This document shows positions 44,186 through 52,698 of a stretch of 64,000 nucleotides of DNA, piece after piece. The notes under the pieces are model-generated. The model was not told the origin of the DNA. It saw only the letters and a program-made list of their open reading frames with translations, and searched no databases. Source of the stretch: Streptomyces smaragdinus (GTDB taxonomy: Bacteria > Actinomycetota > Actinomycetes > Streptomycetales > Streptomycetaceae); contig NZ_WEGJ01000002.1 of NCBI RefSeq assembly GCF_009604385.1, positions 496,001-560,000 of the forward strand. The letters run 5' to 3'. Positions within the stretch are counted from its first letter, which is position 1. Every line of letters starts with the position of its first letter. Both the position numbers and the translations under genes were made by a program.

Positions 44186-45703
44186 ATGTCATCCACCGCC
44201 ACCACACCGTACGAGGCCGACTACGCGCCCCACCGGGCAACGCTCGACGCGATCCGCTCCCGCGACTGGGGCCTGCTCATCGACAACGAGCCGCGTCCGG
44301 CCGCCGGCGGAGCGACCTTCACCACGTACGACCCGGCCACCGAACTCCCCCTGGCCGAGGTCGCCGACGGGGGTGAGGCGGACGTCGAAGCCGCCGTGCG
44401 TTCGGGCCGGCGCGGCTTCGAGACCTGGAGCCGCTATTCGCCCCAGGGCCGGGCCTCGGCGCTCCGCGAACTCGCCGGGCACATCCGGGCCAACGCCGCG
44501 GAACTGGGCCTCCTCGACGCCCTCGACGGCGGCAGTCCCGTCACCGCGATGCGCAAGGACGCCCTGTGGGCGGCCGACCATCTCGAGATGTTCGCCGACT
44601 GGGCGCTGATGATCAAGGGCGAGACCTACCCGGGTTCCGGGACCGGTCTGCACTACTCGCGGCCCGAGCCCTACGGGGTCGTCGGCCGGATCATCCCGTT
44701 CAACCACCCGGTCTTCTTCGGGGCGGGAAAGCTCGGCGCGCCGCTGATGGCGGGCAACGCCGTCGTCCTGAAGCCGCCGCCGCAGGCACCGCTGTCGGCG
44801 ATCCGCCTCGGTGAGCTGATCGCACAGGTGCTGCCTCCGGGTGTGGTCACCATCGTCAACGGCGCCAGACCGGCGCCGGGCGTGGCGATCGCCGCGCACC
44901 CGGAGATCGAGCGGATCGCCTTCATCGGCAGTGAGTGGACCGGACGTGAGATCCAGCGCGTCGCCGCCGGGGCGGGCGTCAAGCATGTGAGCCTGGAACT
45001 GGGCGGCAAGAACGCCATGGTGGTCCTGGACGACGCCGACATCGAGGCGGCGGCCCGGGGCGCCGTGTTCGGCATGAACTTCACCGCCACCCAGGGCGAG
45101 TCCTGCGGATCGAACTCGCGGCTCCTGGTGCACCGGTCCATCGCCGACCAGGTCCTGGCCCGCGTCGTCGAACTCGTCGAACAGATCGACGTCGGCGTGC
45201 CGGTGTCCGAGTCCACCATGATGGGCGCGCTCGTCTCGCGCGAGCACTTCGAGCGGGTGAGCCGCTACATCGACATCGGCCGTACGGAAGGAGCCGTCCT
45301 CGCCACGGGCGGAGGCCGCCCCGCCCACCTGCCGGAAGGCCTGTTCCTCGAGCCCACCGTGTTCTCCGGTGTCACCCCCGGCATGACGATCGCCCAGGAA
45401 GAGATCTTCGGTCCGGTGCTCTCGGTGCTCACCTTCGACACCGACGACGAGGCGGTCGGGATCGCGAACGGCGTCCGCTACGGCCTGACCGCCAGCGTGT
45501 GGACGCGGGACGTCGGCCGGGCGCACCGGTTCGCCGAGGACCTGCGGGCCGGATACGTGTGGATCAACGACTCCTCGCGGCACTTCCCCGGACTGCCGTT
45601 CGGCGGCGTCAAGGCCTCGGGCCTCGGCAAGGAGGAAAGCCTCGAGGAGATCCTCTCCTTCACGCAGTCCAAGACAGTCAGCATCCCCCGCGGGGAGCGA
45701 TGA
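44186..45703 (+). CDS. NAD(P)-dependent aldehyde dehydrogenase (aromatic aldehyde type)
   Basis: 505-residue aldehyde dehydrogenase. It has the Rossmann region VVGRIIPFNHPVFFGAGKL, the catalytic glutamate in LELGGKNAMV and the nucleophile in QGESCGSNSR. The terminal LPFGGVKASGLGKEESLEE is also a family signature. Its place after the hydratase-aldolase suggests it oxidises the released salicylaldehyde-like product. The ATG at 44186 has GAGGAAG upstream. Its stop overlaps the start of the Dabb gene (ATGA). Confidence 0.93.
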   Translation: MSSTATTPYEADYAPHRATLDAIRSRDWGLLIDNEPRPAAGGATFTTYDPATELPLAEVADGGEADVEAAVRSGRRGFETWSRYSPQGRASALRELAGHIRANAAELGLLDALDGGSPVTAMRKDALWAADHLEMFADWALMIKGETYPGSGTGLHYSRPEPYGVVGRIIPFNHPVFFGAGKLGAPLMAGNAVVLKPPPQAPLSAIRLGELIAQVLPPGVVTIVNGARPAPGVAIAAHPEIERIAFIGSEWTGREIQRVAAGAGVKHVSLELGGKNAMVVLDDADIEAAARGAVFGMNFTATQGESCGSNSRLLVHRSIADQVLARVVELVEQIDVGVPVSESTMMGALVSREHFERVSRYIDIGRTEGAVLATGGGRPAHLPEGLFLEPTVFSGVTPGMTIAQEEIFGPVLSVLTFDTDDEAVGIANGVRYGLTASVWTRDVGRAHRFAEDLRAGYVWINDSSRHFPGLPFGGVKASGLGKEESLEEILSFTQSKTVSIPRGER

Positions 45704-45999
45704 TGCTCCACCACGTGATTTCCCTGCGTTTCCACGAGGGCACCACCGACGAGCAGATCCGCCGGATGGCCGACGGCCTCCTCGGTCTGCGGGACAGGAT
45801 CGGCACCATCCGGTCGATGCGGATGGGCAGGGACCTGCGGATCCGGCCGGACAACTTCGACTTCTCCTCGCTGATCGAGTTCGACGACGAGGCCGGCTAC
45901 CTCGAGTTCCGTGACCACCCGGCCCACCAGCAGGTGGTACGCGAGCTCATCCGGCCCATCATGGCCGAGCGCGCCGGCGTCGTGTTCCTCAGCTCATGA
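45700..45999 (+). CDS. Dabb (stress-responsive A/B barrel) family protein
   Basis: 99-residue dimeric alpha/beta-barrel-like protein: LHHVISLRFHEGTTDEQI at the start, GRDLRIRPDNFDFSSLIEFDDEAGYLEFRDHPAHQQVV (cited in parts) in the centre. Such proteins occur in aromatic and polyketide pathways as small cyclases, isomerases or accessory factors. Here it is translationally coupled to the aldehyde dehydrogenase, so a role in handling an unstable ring-fission or hydroxylated intermediate is plausible but unproven. Confidence 0.85.
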   Translation: MMLHHVISLRFHEGTTDEQIRRMADGLLGLRDRIGTIRSMRMGRDLRIRPDNFDFSSLIEFDDEAGYLEFRDHPAHQQVVRELIRPIMAERAGVVFLSS

Positions 46000-46048
46000 C
46001 CGCGTACCGCACGACCGCGTACCACGAACCAGCCGGAGGACCGGCCTC

Positions 46049-46795
46049 ATGACCACTCTCACCACGACACAGGCAGCGGACCTGGTCGCCGCGAACCGTA
46101 TCCTCGTCCGCCAGGGTGTCCTGGACGCCTTCGGGCATGTCAGTGCGCGGACCGCCCCCGGCGCCGACACGTTCTGGCTGTCCCGCAACCTCGCGCCGGG
46201 CTCGGTGACCGCGTCCGACCTGCTCGAGCACGACCTGGACGGGCACACTCGCGACCCGCGCCGCACCTACCTGGAACGCTTCATCCACGCCGAGATCTAC
46301 CGCCGCCGACCGGACGTCATGGCAGTCGTGCACAGCCACTCACCTTCGGTCGTGCCGTTCAGCGTCGTCGGCACCGGGCTGCGGCCGGTCCTCCACATGG
46401 CCGGCTTCCTCGGGGGACGGGCCATACCGGTGTTCGAGATCAGTGACGTCGCCGGAGACGCCAGCGACCTGCTCATCACCTCGTCGCCGCTCGGTGCCGC
46501 ACTCGCCGGGACGCTCGGTGACTCACCCGTCGCGCTGATGCGCGGCCACGGCTCGGTCGCCGTCGGCGGTTCGCTCCAGGAGGCCGTCTACCGGGCGGTC
46601 TACACCGAGGCCAACGCCCACGCCCAGGCCACGGCGCTCGCTCTCGGACAACCGCGGTACCTGTCGGCCGGTGAGGCAGCGGCGGCGAACGCGACCATCA
46701 GCGGTCAGGCCGTCCGGGCGTGGGACGTCTGGCACGAACAGGTACGGCCGGACATCCCGGCCGGAGACCTGGCCCCCGGCCCGGGACAGGAGTGA
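46049..46795 (+). CDS. Class II aldolase / adducin family protein (possible decarboxylase or aldolase)
   Basis: 248-residue member of the class II aldolase/adducin family. Metal-ligand histidines are visible in VVHSHSPSVV and MRGHGSVAVGG, and the catalytic-acid region in ERFIHAEIYRRRPD. The family includes fuculose-type aldolases and also dihydroxyphthalate-type decarboxylases of aromatic pathways; the latter role would suit this operon. The ATG at 46049 has CCGGAGGACC upstream. It ends seven bases before the second flavin monooxygenase. Confidence 0.85.
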   Translation: MTTLTTTQAADLVAANRILVRQGVLDAFGHVSARTAPGADTFWLSRNLAPGSVTASDLLEHDLDGHTRDPRRTYLERFIHAEIYRRRPDVMAVVHSHSPSVVPFSVVGTGLRPVLHMAGFLGGRAIPVFEISDVAGDASDLLITSSPLGAALAGTLGDSPVALMRGHGSVAVGGSLQEAVYRAVYTEANAHAQATALALGQPRYLSAGEAAAANATISGQAVRAWDVWHEQVRPDIPAGDLAPGPGQE

Positions 46796-46802
46796 GACCG
46801 GC

Positions 46803-48686
46803 ATGCAGTTCCATCACTTCGGTTACGTCTCCGGGGACCCGCGTATCCAGCCCGCCTCCGATGCCGCACCGAGCCGTCCGGACGCCATACCCGACGAGAT
46901 CGACGTTCTCGTCGTGGGCACCGGACCGGCCGGCATGATCACCGCGGCTCAGCTCGCCCAGTTCCCCGGGATCACCACCCGTATCATCGAGCGCCGCGCG
47001 GGCCGCCTGCAGACCGGTCACGCCGACGGTCTCCAGGCGCGGAGTGTCGAGACCTTCCAGGCGTTCGGATTCGCGGAGCGGCTGGCCGCCGAGGCACACC
47101 ACGTCACCGAGTTCGCCTTCTGGCAGCCTGACCCGGACGATCACACCCGCATCGTCCGGACCGGCCGGTCGCCGGACGACCCCAAGGGCCTGAGCGAGTT
47201 CCCGCACATCCTCGTCAACCAGGCGCGGGTGCTCGACTACTTCGCCGAGTCCATGGCGAACTCACCGAGCCGCATGCGCCCGGACTTCGGCGTGGAGTAC
47301 CTCGGCCACCAGGTCCTCCCCGGGGCCCGCCACCCCGTGCTCGTCAGGCTGAAGCAGTCCGAGGGCGAGTCCGCGGGCAAGGAGTTCCACATCCGGGCGA
47401 AGTACCTCGTGGGAGCCGACGGCGCGCACAGCAAGGTGCGCCGGGCCATCGGCTGCCGGTTCGAAGGCCACAGCGCCAACCACGCATGGGGCGTCCTCGA
47501 CGTCCTGGCGGACACCGACTTCCCCGACATCCGGCTGCTGTCGACCGTCCAGTCGGGCCACCACGGCAACATGATGGTCATTCCCCGCGAAGGCGGGTTC
47601 CTGTTCCGCGTGTACGTCGACCTGGGCGAGGTCCCCGCCGACGACGCGGGGAAGGTGCGCGACACGCCGGTGGAGGCCGTCATCGCGAAGGCCGCCGCGA
47701 TCTTGCACCCGTACTCGCTGGACGTGAAGAAGGTGGCCTGGTTCAGCGTCTACGAGGTCGGCCACAGGCTCGCCGAACAGTTCGACGACGTACCGCCGAC
47801 CGAAACCGGCGACCGCCTGCCGCGCGTGTTCATCCTGGGCGACGCCTGCCACACACACAGCGCCAAGGGCGGCCAGGGAATGAACGTCTCCCTGCAGGAC
47901 GGGTTCAACCTCGGCTGGAAACTGGGACACGTCCTGGACGGCCGGGCGCCGAAGGAACTGCTCACCACGTACGGCGCGGAACGCAAGATCATCGCGAAGA
48001 ACCTGATCGACTTCGACATGGCGTGGTCCGCGATGATGGCCAGGAAGACCGCCGAATTCGCCGACGCCGCGGAGTTGCCGGAGTACTTCAAGTCCACGGA
48101 GGAGTTCCGCACCGGCTTCCGGACGCAATACGCCCCCTCGGTGATCGTCGGCCGGCTGGTGTACCAGGACCTGGCCAAGGGCTTCCCGATCGGGCAGCGC
48201 TTCGCCTCCGCCAGGGTACGGCGGGTGGCCGACACCAATCCCGTACACCTGGGGCATCACGCGACAGCCGACGGGCGCTGGAGGATCTATGTGTTCGCGG
48301 ACGAGGCGGCGCCCGGCGGCGACCGCTCCGCGGTCGCCGGCCTCGCGAGATGGCTCACCACGTCCCCCGACTCGCCGCTGGCCGGACTCCCGCAGGGCAT
48401 CCGCCCCCACGACTGGTTCGACCTCAAGGTCGTCTACCAGCAGGACCACCGTGCGATCGAACTCTCCCAGGTACCCGGCGTCTTCAAACCGAGAACAGGC
48501 CCCTTCGCCCTGGTCGACCTCGAACGGGTCTACGCCGTGATGCCGGAGGACGACATCTTCGAGGCACGCGCCATCGACCGCGGTGGTGTTGTCGTCGTCG
48601 TGCGACCGGATCAGTATGTCGCGCACGTCCTGCCGCTGACCGCGACCGACGAGCTGGCCGGTTTCTTCGCACGGCTGCGCCGGTGA
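46803..48686 (+). CDS. FAD-dependent phenol 2-monooxygenase-like hydroxylase
   Basis: 627-residue flavoprotein hydroxylase with the extended C-terminal thioredoxin-like domain of the phenol hydroxylase / 3-hydroxybenzoate 4-hydroxylase group. It shows DVLVVGTGPAGMITAAQLAQ (residues 34-53), YLVGADGAHSKVRRAIG and VFILGDACHTHSAKGGQGMN. It is the last gene of the second catabolic sub-operon and probably converts a hydroxyaryl acid or phenol to the catechol cleaved by the dioxygenase at 42161. An IS5 fragment begins about 80 bases after it. Confidence 0.9.
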   Translation: MQFHHFGYVSGDPRIQPASDAAPSRPDAIPDEIDVLVVGTGPAGMITAAQLAQFPGITTRIIERRAGRLQTGHADGLQARSVETFQAFGFAERLAAEAHHVTEFAFWQPDPDDHTRIVRTGRSPDDPKGLSEFPHILVNQARVLDYFAESMANSPSRMRPDFGVEYLGHQVLPGARHPVLVRLKQSEGESAGKEFHIRAKYLVGADGAHSKVRRAIGCRFEGHSANHAWGVLDVLADTDFPDIRLLSTVQSGHHGNMMVIPREGGFLFRVYVDLGEVPADDAGKVRDTPVEAVIAKAAAILHPYSLDVKKVAWFSVYEVGHRLAEQFDDVPPTETGDRLPRVFILGDACHTHSAKGGQGMNVSLQDGFNLGWKLGHVLDGRAPKELLTTYGAERKIIAKNLIDFDMAWSAMMARKTAEFADAAELPEYFKSTEEFRTGFRTQYAPSVIVGRLVYQDLAKGFPIGQRFASARVRRVADTNPVHLGHHATADGRWRIYVFADEAAPGGDRSAVAGLARWLTTSPDSPLAGLPQGIRPHDWFDLKVVYQQDHRAIELSQVPGVFKPRTGPFALVDLERVYAVMPEDDIFEARAIDRGGVVVVVRPDQYVAHVLPLTATDELAGFFARLRR

Positions 48687-48765
48687 GCCCCCGGCACCGG
48701 AGAGCCGTCGATCAACTCCTCGATCGTGTAGGTGTGCTGGGGCGTGTCTTCAAACGATTACGAAT

Positions 48766-48945
48766 GGTGGATCACAGTGGGGCGATACATCGCCATGAAC
48801 TGTCCGATGCCGGGTGGGAGTTCGTCCGGCTGCTTCTGCCTCAGTCCTTGCTCGGGCGTAAACGGCTGGACGACCGCACCGTGCTGAACGGGATCGCGTG
48901 GAGGTTTCGGACCGGTGCCGCATGGCGGGATGTACCCGAGCGATA
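48766..48945 (+). mobile_element. IS5-family transposase N-terminal fragment
   Basis: The frame HELSDAGWEFVRLLLPQSLL and then DDRTVLNGIAWRFRTGAAWRDVPERYG matches the N-terminus of an IS5-family transposase. It breaks off at about 48945, where an IS110 sequence on the other strand begins. Only the first 60 or so codons remain. Confidence 0.8.
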
Positions 48946-49334
48946 CGGTCGGCGAGCTCGATGGACCGCAGGGTGTGCGGCATGGTGCGGGCCGCATCGG
49001 CGATGACGTGCGTGTCGCGGGCGTCGGTTTTTGTTTCCCCTGGGTAGAGGTCCGCGATCCGGCGCATCGTCAGGCCCGGGAGGTAGGCGATACGGCAGCC
49101 TTGTGTGCGGCCCACGGCCATGGGCAGCGCGCCTATGGAGGCCGGCTGGTCGACGATCACCAGCACTCTCCCATGCTTGGCCTGCAGCTTCGCGAAGATC
49201 TCGCGTAGCTTCGGTTCGGTGTTGGGCAGCCGCTTGTCCAGGACCGTCTTGCCCGAGGGGGTGAGCGCGGTGGCGTGGTGTTCGCCCTTGCCCACGTCCA
49301 GGCCGAGGTAGACGTCGATGCTGTCGTTGGTCAC
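48946..49334 (-). mobile_element. IS110-family transposase N-terminal fragment
   Basis: From a GTG at 49334 the minus strand reads DSIDVYLGLDVGKGEHHATAL, VLVIVDQPASIGALPMAVG and GETKTDARDTHVIADAARTM. This is the DEDD-type catalytic half of an IS110 transposase. The C-terminal serine domain is missing: the frame runs into the IS5 fragment at about 48945. One element has probably truncated the other. Confidence 0.85.
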
Positions 49335-49639
49335 GCCTCGACTCCCGCGCTCGAACTTCCCCGGCCCTACCTGCGGCATCAGCGTGCCGGCATCCACGTT
49401 ACGAAGAGACCGCCTTTCCCGGGTTCGGGATCAGCGCTCGTGCCCCTGACCAGCGGTCTGCCAATGCCTCCGGCATCCGGTGGCACCACCTTTTCGATCA
49501 TGATCGACTGGGGCTCCAAGTCATGCCGGGGCCGAAGGCCGGGAGCCCCGTTGCGGGGCCAGGAAAACGGTAACGGGGCTCCGCAGTCCGGGTCCCGGAT
49601 GCTCCAGGGGCGGTTTTGGCGGGCCGACCAGCGAGATCC
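49335..49639. repeat. Non-coding IS-flanking segment with palindromes
   Basis: Holds a 14-bp perfect palindrome TCGATCATGATCGA (49494-49507) and a hairpin whose 11-bp arms GGAGCCCCGTT and AACGGGGCTCC (49542-49552 and 49572-49582) flank a 19-base loop. It lies between IS110 and IS5 fragments and may include element ends. No gene is seen. Confidence 0.45.
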
Positions 49640-49745
49640 ACGGCCTGCGACAACCTGGGCCGCCCGCTCGCCTTCACCGTCACGGACGGTAGCACCAACG
49701 ACTTCACCCAGTTCACCACCGTGATGCAAGCGATCCGGTACCCCG
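49640..49745 (+). mobile_element. Second IS5-type transposase fragment
   Basis: The frame reads CDNLGRPLAFTVTDGSTNDF followed by TQFTTVMQAIRYP, the mid-part of IS5-family transposases. Both ends are lost. It runs directly into a VOC-domain fragment. Confidence 0.75.
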
Positions 49746-49759
49746 TATCGGCCCGGACG

Positions 49760-49925
49760 GCCCCGCGTGCCGCCGGACCGTTTGCTGGGCGACTTCCGGG
49801 TCGGCGATCTGGATTCGGCGGTCGCCGAGGCGGTGACCCTGGGCGCTACGGTGGCGGAATTCCAGCCGCAGGAGAGTGTCCGCGTACTCTTCGATCCGGC
49901 CGGACACCCCTTCTGCCTCCGGGGT
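49760..49925 (+). pseudogene. C-terminal fragment of a VOC/glyoxalase-like protein
   Basis: Translation gives LLGDFRVGDLDSAVAEAVTLGATVAEF and then VRVLFDPAGHPFCL, the last third of a glyoxalase-like VOC protein. The N-terminal part is replaced by the IS5 fragment upstream. Confidence 0.7.
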
Positions 49926-49932
49926 CGGGTCG

Positions 49933-50498
49933 CTACAGCTTCCGGGCCAGGCCGTCTTCCTCCAAGGCCTTGACCTGGTCCAGGTCCCAGCCGTCGGCGA
50001 GGGCGTCGACCAGGTGGCGGGAGAAGAAGTGGACGGCGAAGCCCCCGTGCTCCCAGATGTTGTCGCTGTACCCAATCCCGGCCCAGAAGTGGGCGTCGCC
50101 CGTGCGCCGGACGGTGTAGACGAAGACGCCACCGGGGCGCGGCACCCGGCGGACATCGGTGACCGGTCCACCGAGGCATCGCCGGCGCAGCGGTCTCGCG
50201 CACGTCCTGCACCGCGGGGGTGACCCGCTCCGCCGTCCCCTGCGCCGCAGCTGCTCCAGACCGACCGGGCTGAAATTCGTGGCCCGTACGGAGAAGCCCT
50301 CACGCGCGAAGTACAACGCGTCACGGCCATGACCCGCGCCCAGCTCCAGCACCTCACGCGTCCCGCACCCCGGAAGACGTCAGCGGCACGGACAACTGGC
50401 TCGGACGGCTCCTCCCCGCGCATCCCAGGGCGCGCGTCGTACGTCCGCTGCCAGTGCTCCCGCTGGACCTCGGCCAGCTCCGGCTGCGACGTTCCCAT
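49933..50498 (-). pseudogene. Class I SAM-dependent methyltransferase, frameshifted and shortened
   Basis: The ATG at 50498 starts QREHWQRTYDARPGMRGEEPSE in one frame. The next frame gives MLELGAGHGRDALYFAREGF (SAM motif I) and FSPVGLEQLRRR. After a degenerate stretch, PGGVFVYTVRRTGDAHFWAG and GGFAVHFFSRHLVDALADGWDL (cited in part) continue to the stop at 49933. At least two frame changes and a loss of the middle part make it non-functional. Confidence 0.75.
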
Positions 50499-50580
50499 AC
50501 CTCTCTCACTGCTCCGTCTGCGCCGGGGATCCTCTGCGTATCCAGCCAGGACACTGGTGGCGCCCGTTTCCGCTCCTGCT

Positions 50581-50970
50581 TCAGGAGCTGTGCTGGGAGT
50601 CCCAGGCGGCTCGGCTGGCGGTGATGGTACCTCTGTGCTCCTCGGCCCAGTCGGCGAGCGATCTCAGCGGGATGGTCAGCGACTGGCCGGTGGCGGTGAG
50701 CGCGTACTCGACGCGCGGGGGTCGCATGTCGATGACCGTTCGAGTGAGGAGGCCGTCGCGTTCCAGGCGCTGGAGGGTGAGTGTCAGCATGCGCTGCGAG
50801 ATGCCGTCAATCGAGCGCTGCAGAGCGCGAAACCGAACCGGTTCGCGCGCGAGTGCGGCGACTACGAGGATCGACCACTTGTCCCCGATTCGGTCAAGAA
50901 CGTCCTTGAGTGAGCACTCAACGGCACTGAACCGCGCCGTCATGGTCACATCGGTGTGCCTATCGCTCAT
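50581..50970 (-). CDS. HxlR family transcriptional regulator
   Basis: 129-residue HxlR-type regulator: VECSLKDVLDRIGDKWSILVV with a reactive-position cysteine, VRFRALQRSIDGISQRMLTLTL, and RPPRVEYALTATGQSL. The ATG at 50970 is preceded by AGGAGGTACTTCC. It is divergent from the NADP-reductase-like gene at 51050. The 79-base gap holds an imperfect inverted repeat, GTTACTACC with GGTAATCAAC (about 51001-51028), that may be its operator. A role in controlling the reductase is inferred. Confidence 0.93.
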   Translation of the reverse strand: MSDRHTDVTMTARFSAVECSLKDVLDRIGDKWSILVVAALAREPVRFRALQRSIDGISQRMLTLTLQRLERDGLLTRTVIDMRPPRVEYALTATGQSLTIPLRSLADWAEEHRGTITASRAAWDSQHSS

Positions 50971-51049
50971 GGAAGTACCTCCTGTTGCCGGGCCTCCATG
51001 GTTACTACCGTTGTGTTGGTAATCAACAGTTACCACGAAGGGATGCGGC

Positions 51050-51649
51050 ATGAAGATCGGAATTCTTGGCGCCGGGCGCATGGGGCGAGGGCTCGCGGAG
51101 CTTCTCGGGAAGGCCGGGCACGAGGTCGTCGTCGGGTCGCGGATGCCGGGCAGATCGTCGTTTCCGGCCGTTTCCCTGAACCACGCGATCACCCGGAGCG
51201 AGGTTGTCTTCATCGCGCTGCCGCACACGGCGATCGAGCCCAACGCCGAACTGCTGGCCACTGTCACACCCGACACCGTCGTCGTCGACCTGGCCAATGG
51301 AGTCCGCGTAGAGGACGGCCGGATCCGGTCAGTACTGGAACGACCGCACGGACGGTGGGTGGCGGATCTCCTGCCGCAGGCGCGGGTGGTGCGTGCGTTC
51401 ACGCACGTGCCTGACGAACTGCTGGTCAGCCGCGCGGTACGCCAACCGAATACCTGGGCGATCGCGGTGGCGGCCGACGACGCCGGCGCGCTTGCGATCG
51501 TCAGTGAGCTGGTCCGGTCGGCCGGTTACGTTCCGGTGCCGGTCGGCGATCTGAACCACTCGGCCGTCCTTGACCCCGGCGGTCCTCTGTTCCCGAACAT
51601 GTATCTGCCCGGGGACATGTGTGACCTTCTGGACCGTCAGGGTGCGTGA
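51050..51649 (+). CDS. NADPH-dependent reductase with F420:NADP-oxidoreductase-type Rossmann domain
   Basis: 199-residue dinucleotide-binding protein: MKIGILGAGRMGRGLAELLG, then HEVVVGSRMPG, EVVFIALPHTAIE and VVVDLANG. These match the NADP-binding domain shared by F420H2:NADP oxidoreductases and related small reductases. No F420 genes are near. It is divergent from an HxlR repressor, the common layout for reductases induced by quinones or electrophiles. A hairpin terminator overlaps its stop codon. Confidence 0.85.
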   Translation: MKIGILGAGRMGRGLAELLGKAGHEVVVGSRMPGRSSFPAVSLNHAITRSEVVFIALPHTAIEPNAELLATVTPDTVVVDLANGVRVEDGRIRSVLERPHGRWVADLLPQARVVRAFTHVPDELLVSRAVRQPNTWAIAVAADDAGALAIVSELVRSAGYVPVPVGDLNHSAVLDPGGPLFPNMYLPGDMCDLLDRQGA

Positions 51650-51682
51650 GCAGGGGGCCCTGGCGGTGCCGGGGCCCCCTGC
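51648..51682. terminator. Hairpin terminator
   Basis: AGCAGGGGGCCC and GGGCCCCCTGCT pair perfectly around an 11-base loop, beginning at the stop codon of the reductase gene. The stretch from here to 52047 holds no recognised gene. Confidence 0.7.
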
Positions 51683-52047
51683 TGTCACGACCGGGCTCTT
51701 CTACGGCGCGCTGTCCACGACCACGGCGTTCGTGGCGTCCTTGGCGACCTTCTCCACGGAGCCGATCCACGCCCTGACTTCAAGGTTCACGATGTACGCC
51801 AGGCATCCAGCGAGAACGTACTGTTCAGGAAGACTCTCTTCATGACCGGGGAACAATCTGCGAAACCGATGGGAACGAGGCCGACCGGGGCTGCCCCCGG
51901 AAGTTCAGCCGCGGATGCCGACGTAGGCGTACGGGAGGTTCGGCTCGTACGCCCGTGTCGGTGTCGACGGCCCAGACGCGGCCCAGTTCGTCGATGGTCG
52001 CTTCCTGGAGGCTCGACGAGTCCGGAACGGATTCGGTACGGATACCA

Positions 52048-52578
52048 CGGTCTCCCACCCGGCGCGGGTCTCGAACTACTGGCTGGGCGGCAAGGACAAC
52101 TACAAGGTCGACCGGCATGCGCCTGCTCGCCTCGAGCCCCGAAGGCGTGACCGACTACATCGACGCCGACCTGCGCGATCCCGACCGGATCCTGACCGAG
52201 GCCGCGAAGACGCTGGACCTCACCCAGCCCATCGCCGGCACCGTGCTCGGCGTGCTGATTTTCATCCCCGACGACGAAGAAGCCAGCTCGATCATGAAGC
52301 GGCTGCGGGATGCCCTGCCCTCGGGCAGCCACCTGGCCCTGACGTCCACTGCCAACGCCATCCACGGCGAGCGGACGGACGAGGCGGTGCGGGTGTGGAA
52401 CGAGAGCGGCTCCGCGCCGATGGTCGTTCGCTCCACCGAGCTGATCACGAGCTTCTTCGACGGGATGGAGATCCTGGACCCCGGCCTGGGCCCGCTGTCG
52501 CGCCGGCGACGCGACCCCAGCGCGATCGGGACCGCGCCCGAGGTCGACGAGTTCGCCGCGGTGGCACGCAAGCCGTAG
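52048..52578 (+). pseudogene. DUF574-type SAM-dependent methyltransferase remnant
   Basis: The start reads TTVSHPARVSNYWLGGKDNYKVDR, the very typical N-terminus of Streptomyces DUF574 methyltransferases. Then a frameshift and a deletion of the SAM-binding part follow. From about 52115 another frame continues GVTDYIDADLRDPDRILTEA, TLDLTQPIAGTVLGVLIFIP and FFDGMEILDPGLGPLSRRR to the stop. About a third of the protein is missing, so it is inactive. Confidence 0.8.
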
Positions 52579-52698
52579 CACACGCGCAGCGATGTCCGGT
52601 CCGAACTCGTGATCGATTGAGAGCACTTCTGCCGGCTCGCCCCGATCGCCTTCGGCTATCCGCATCCTACGACCCAGGCAGCCCCGGGTGTCGTGTGG

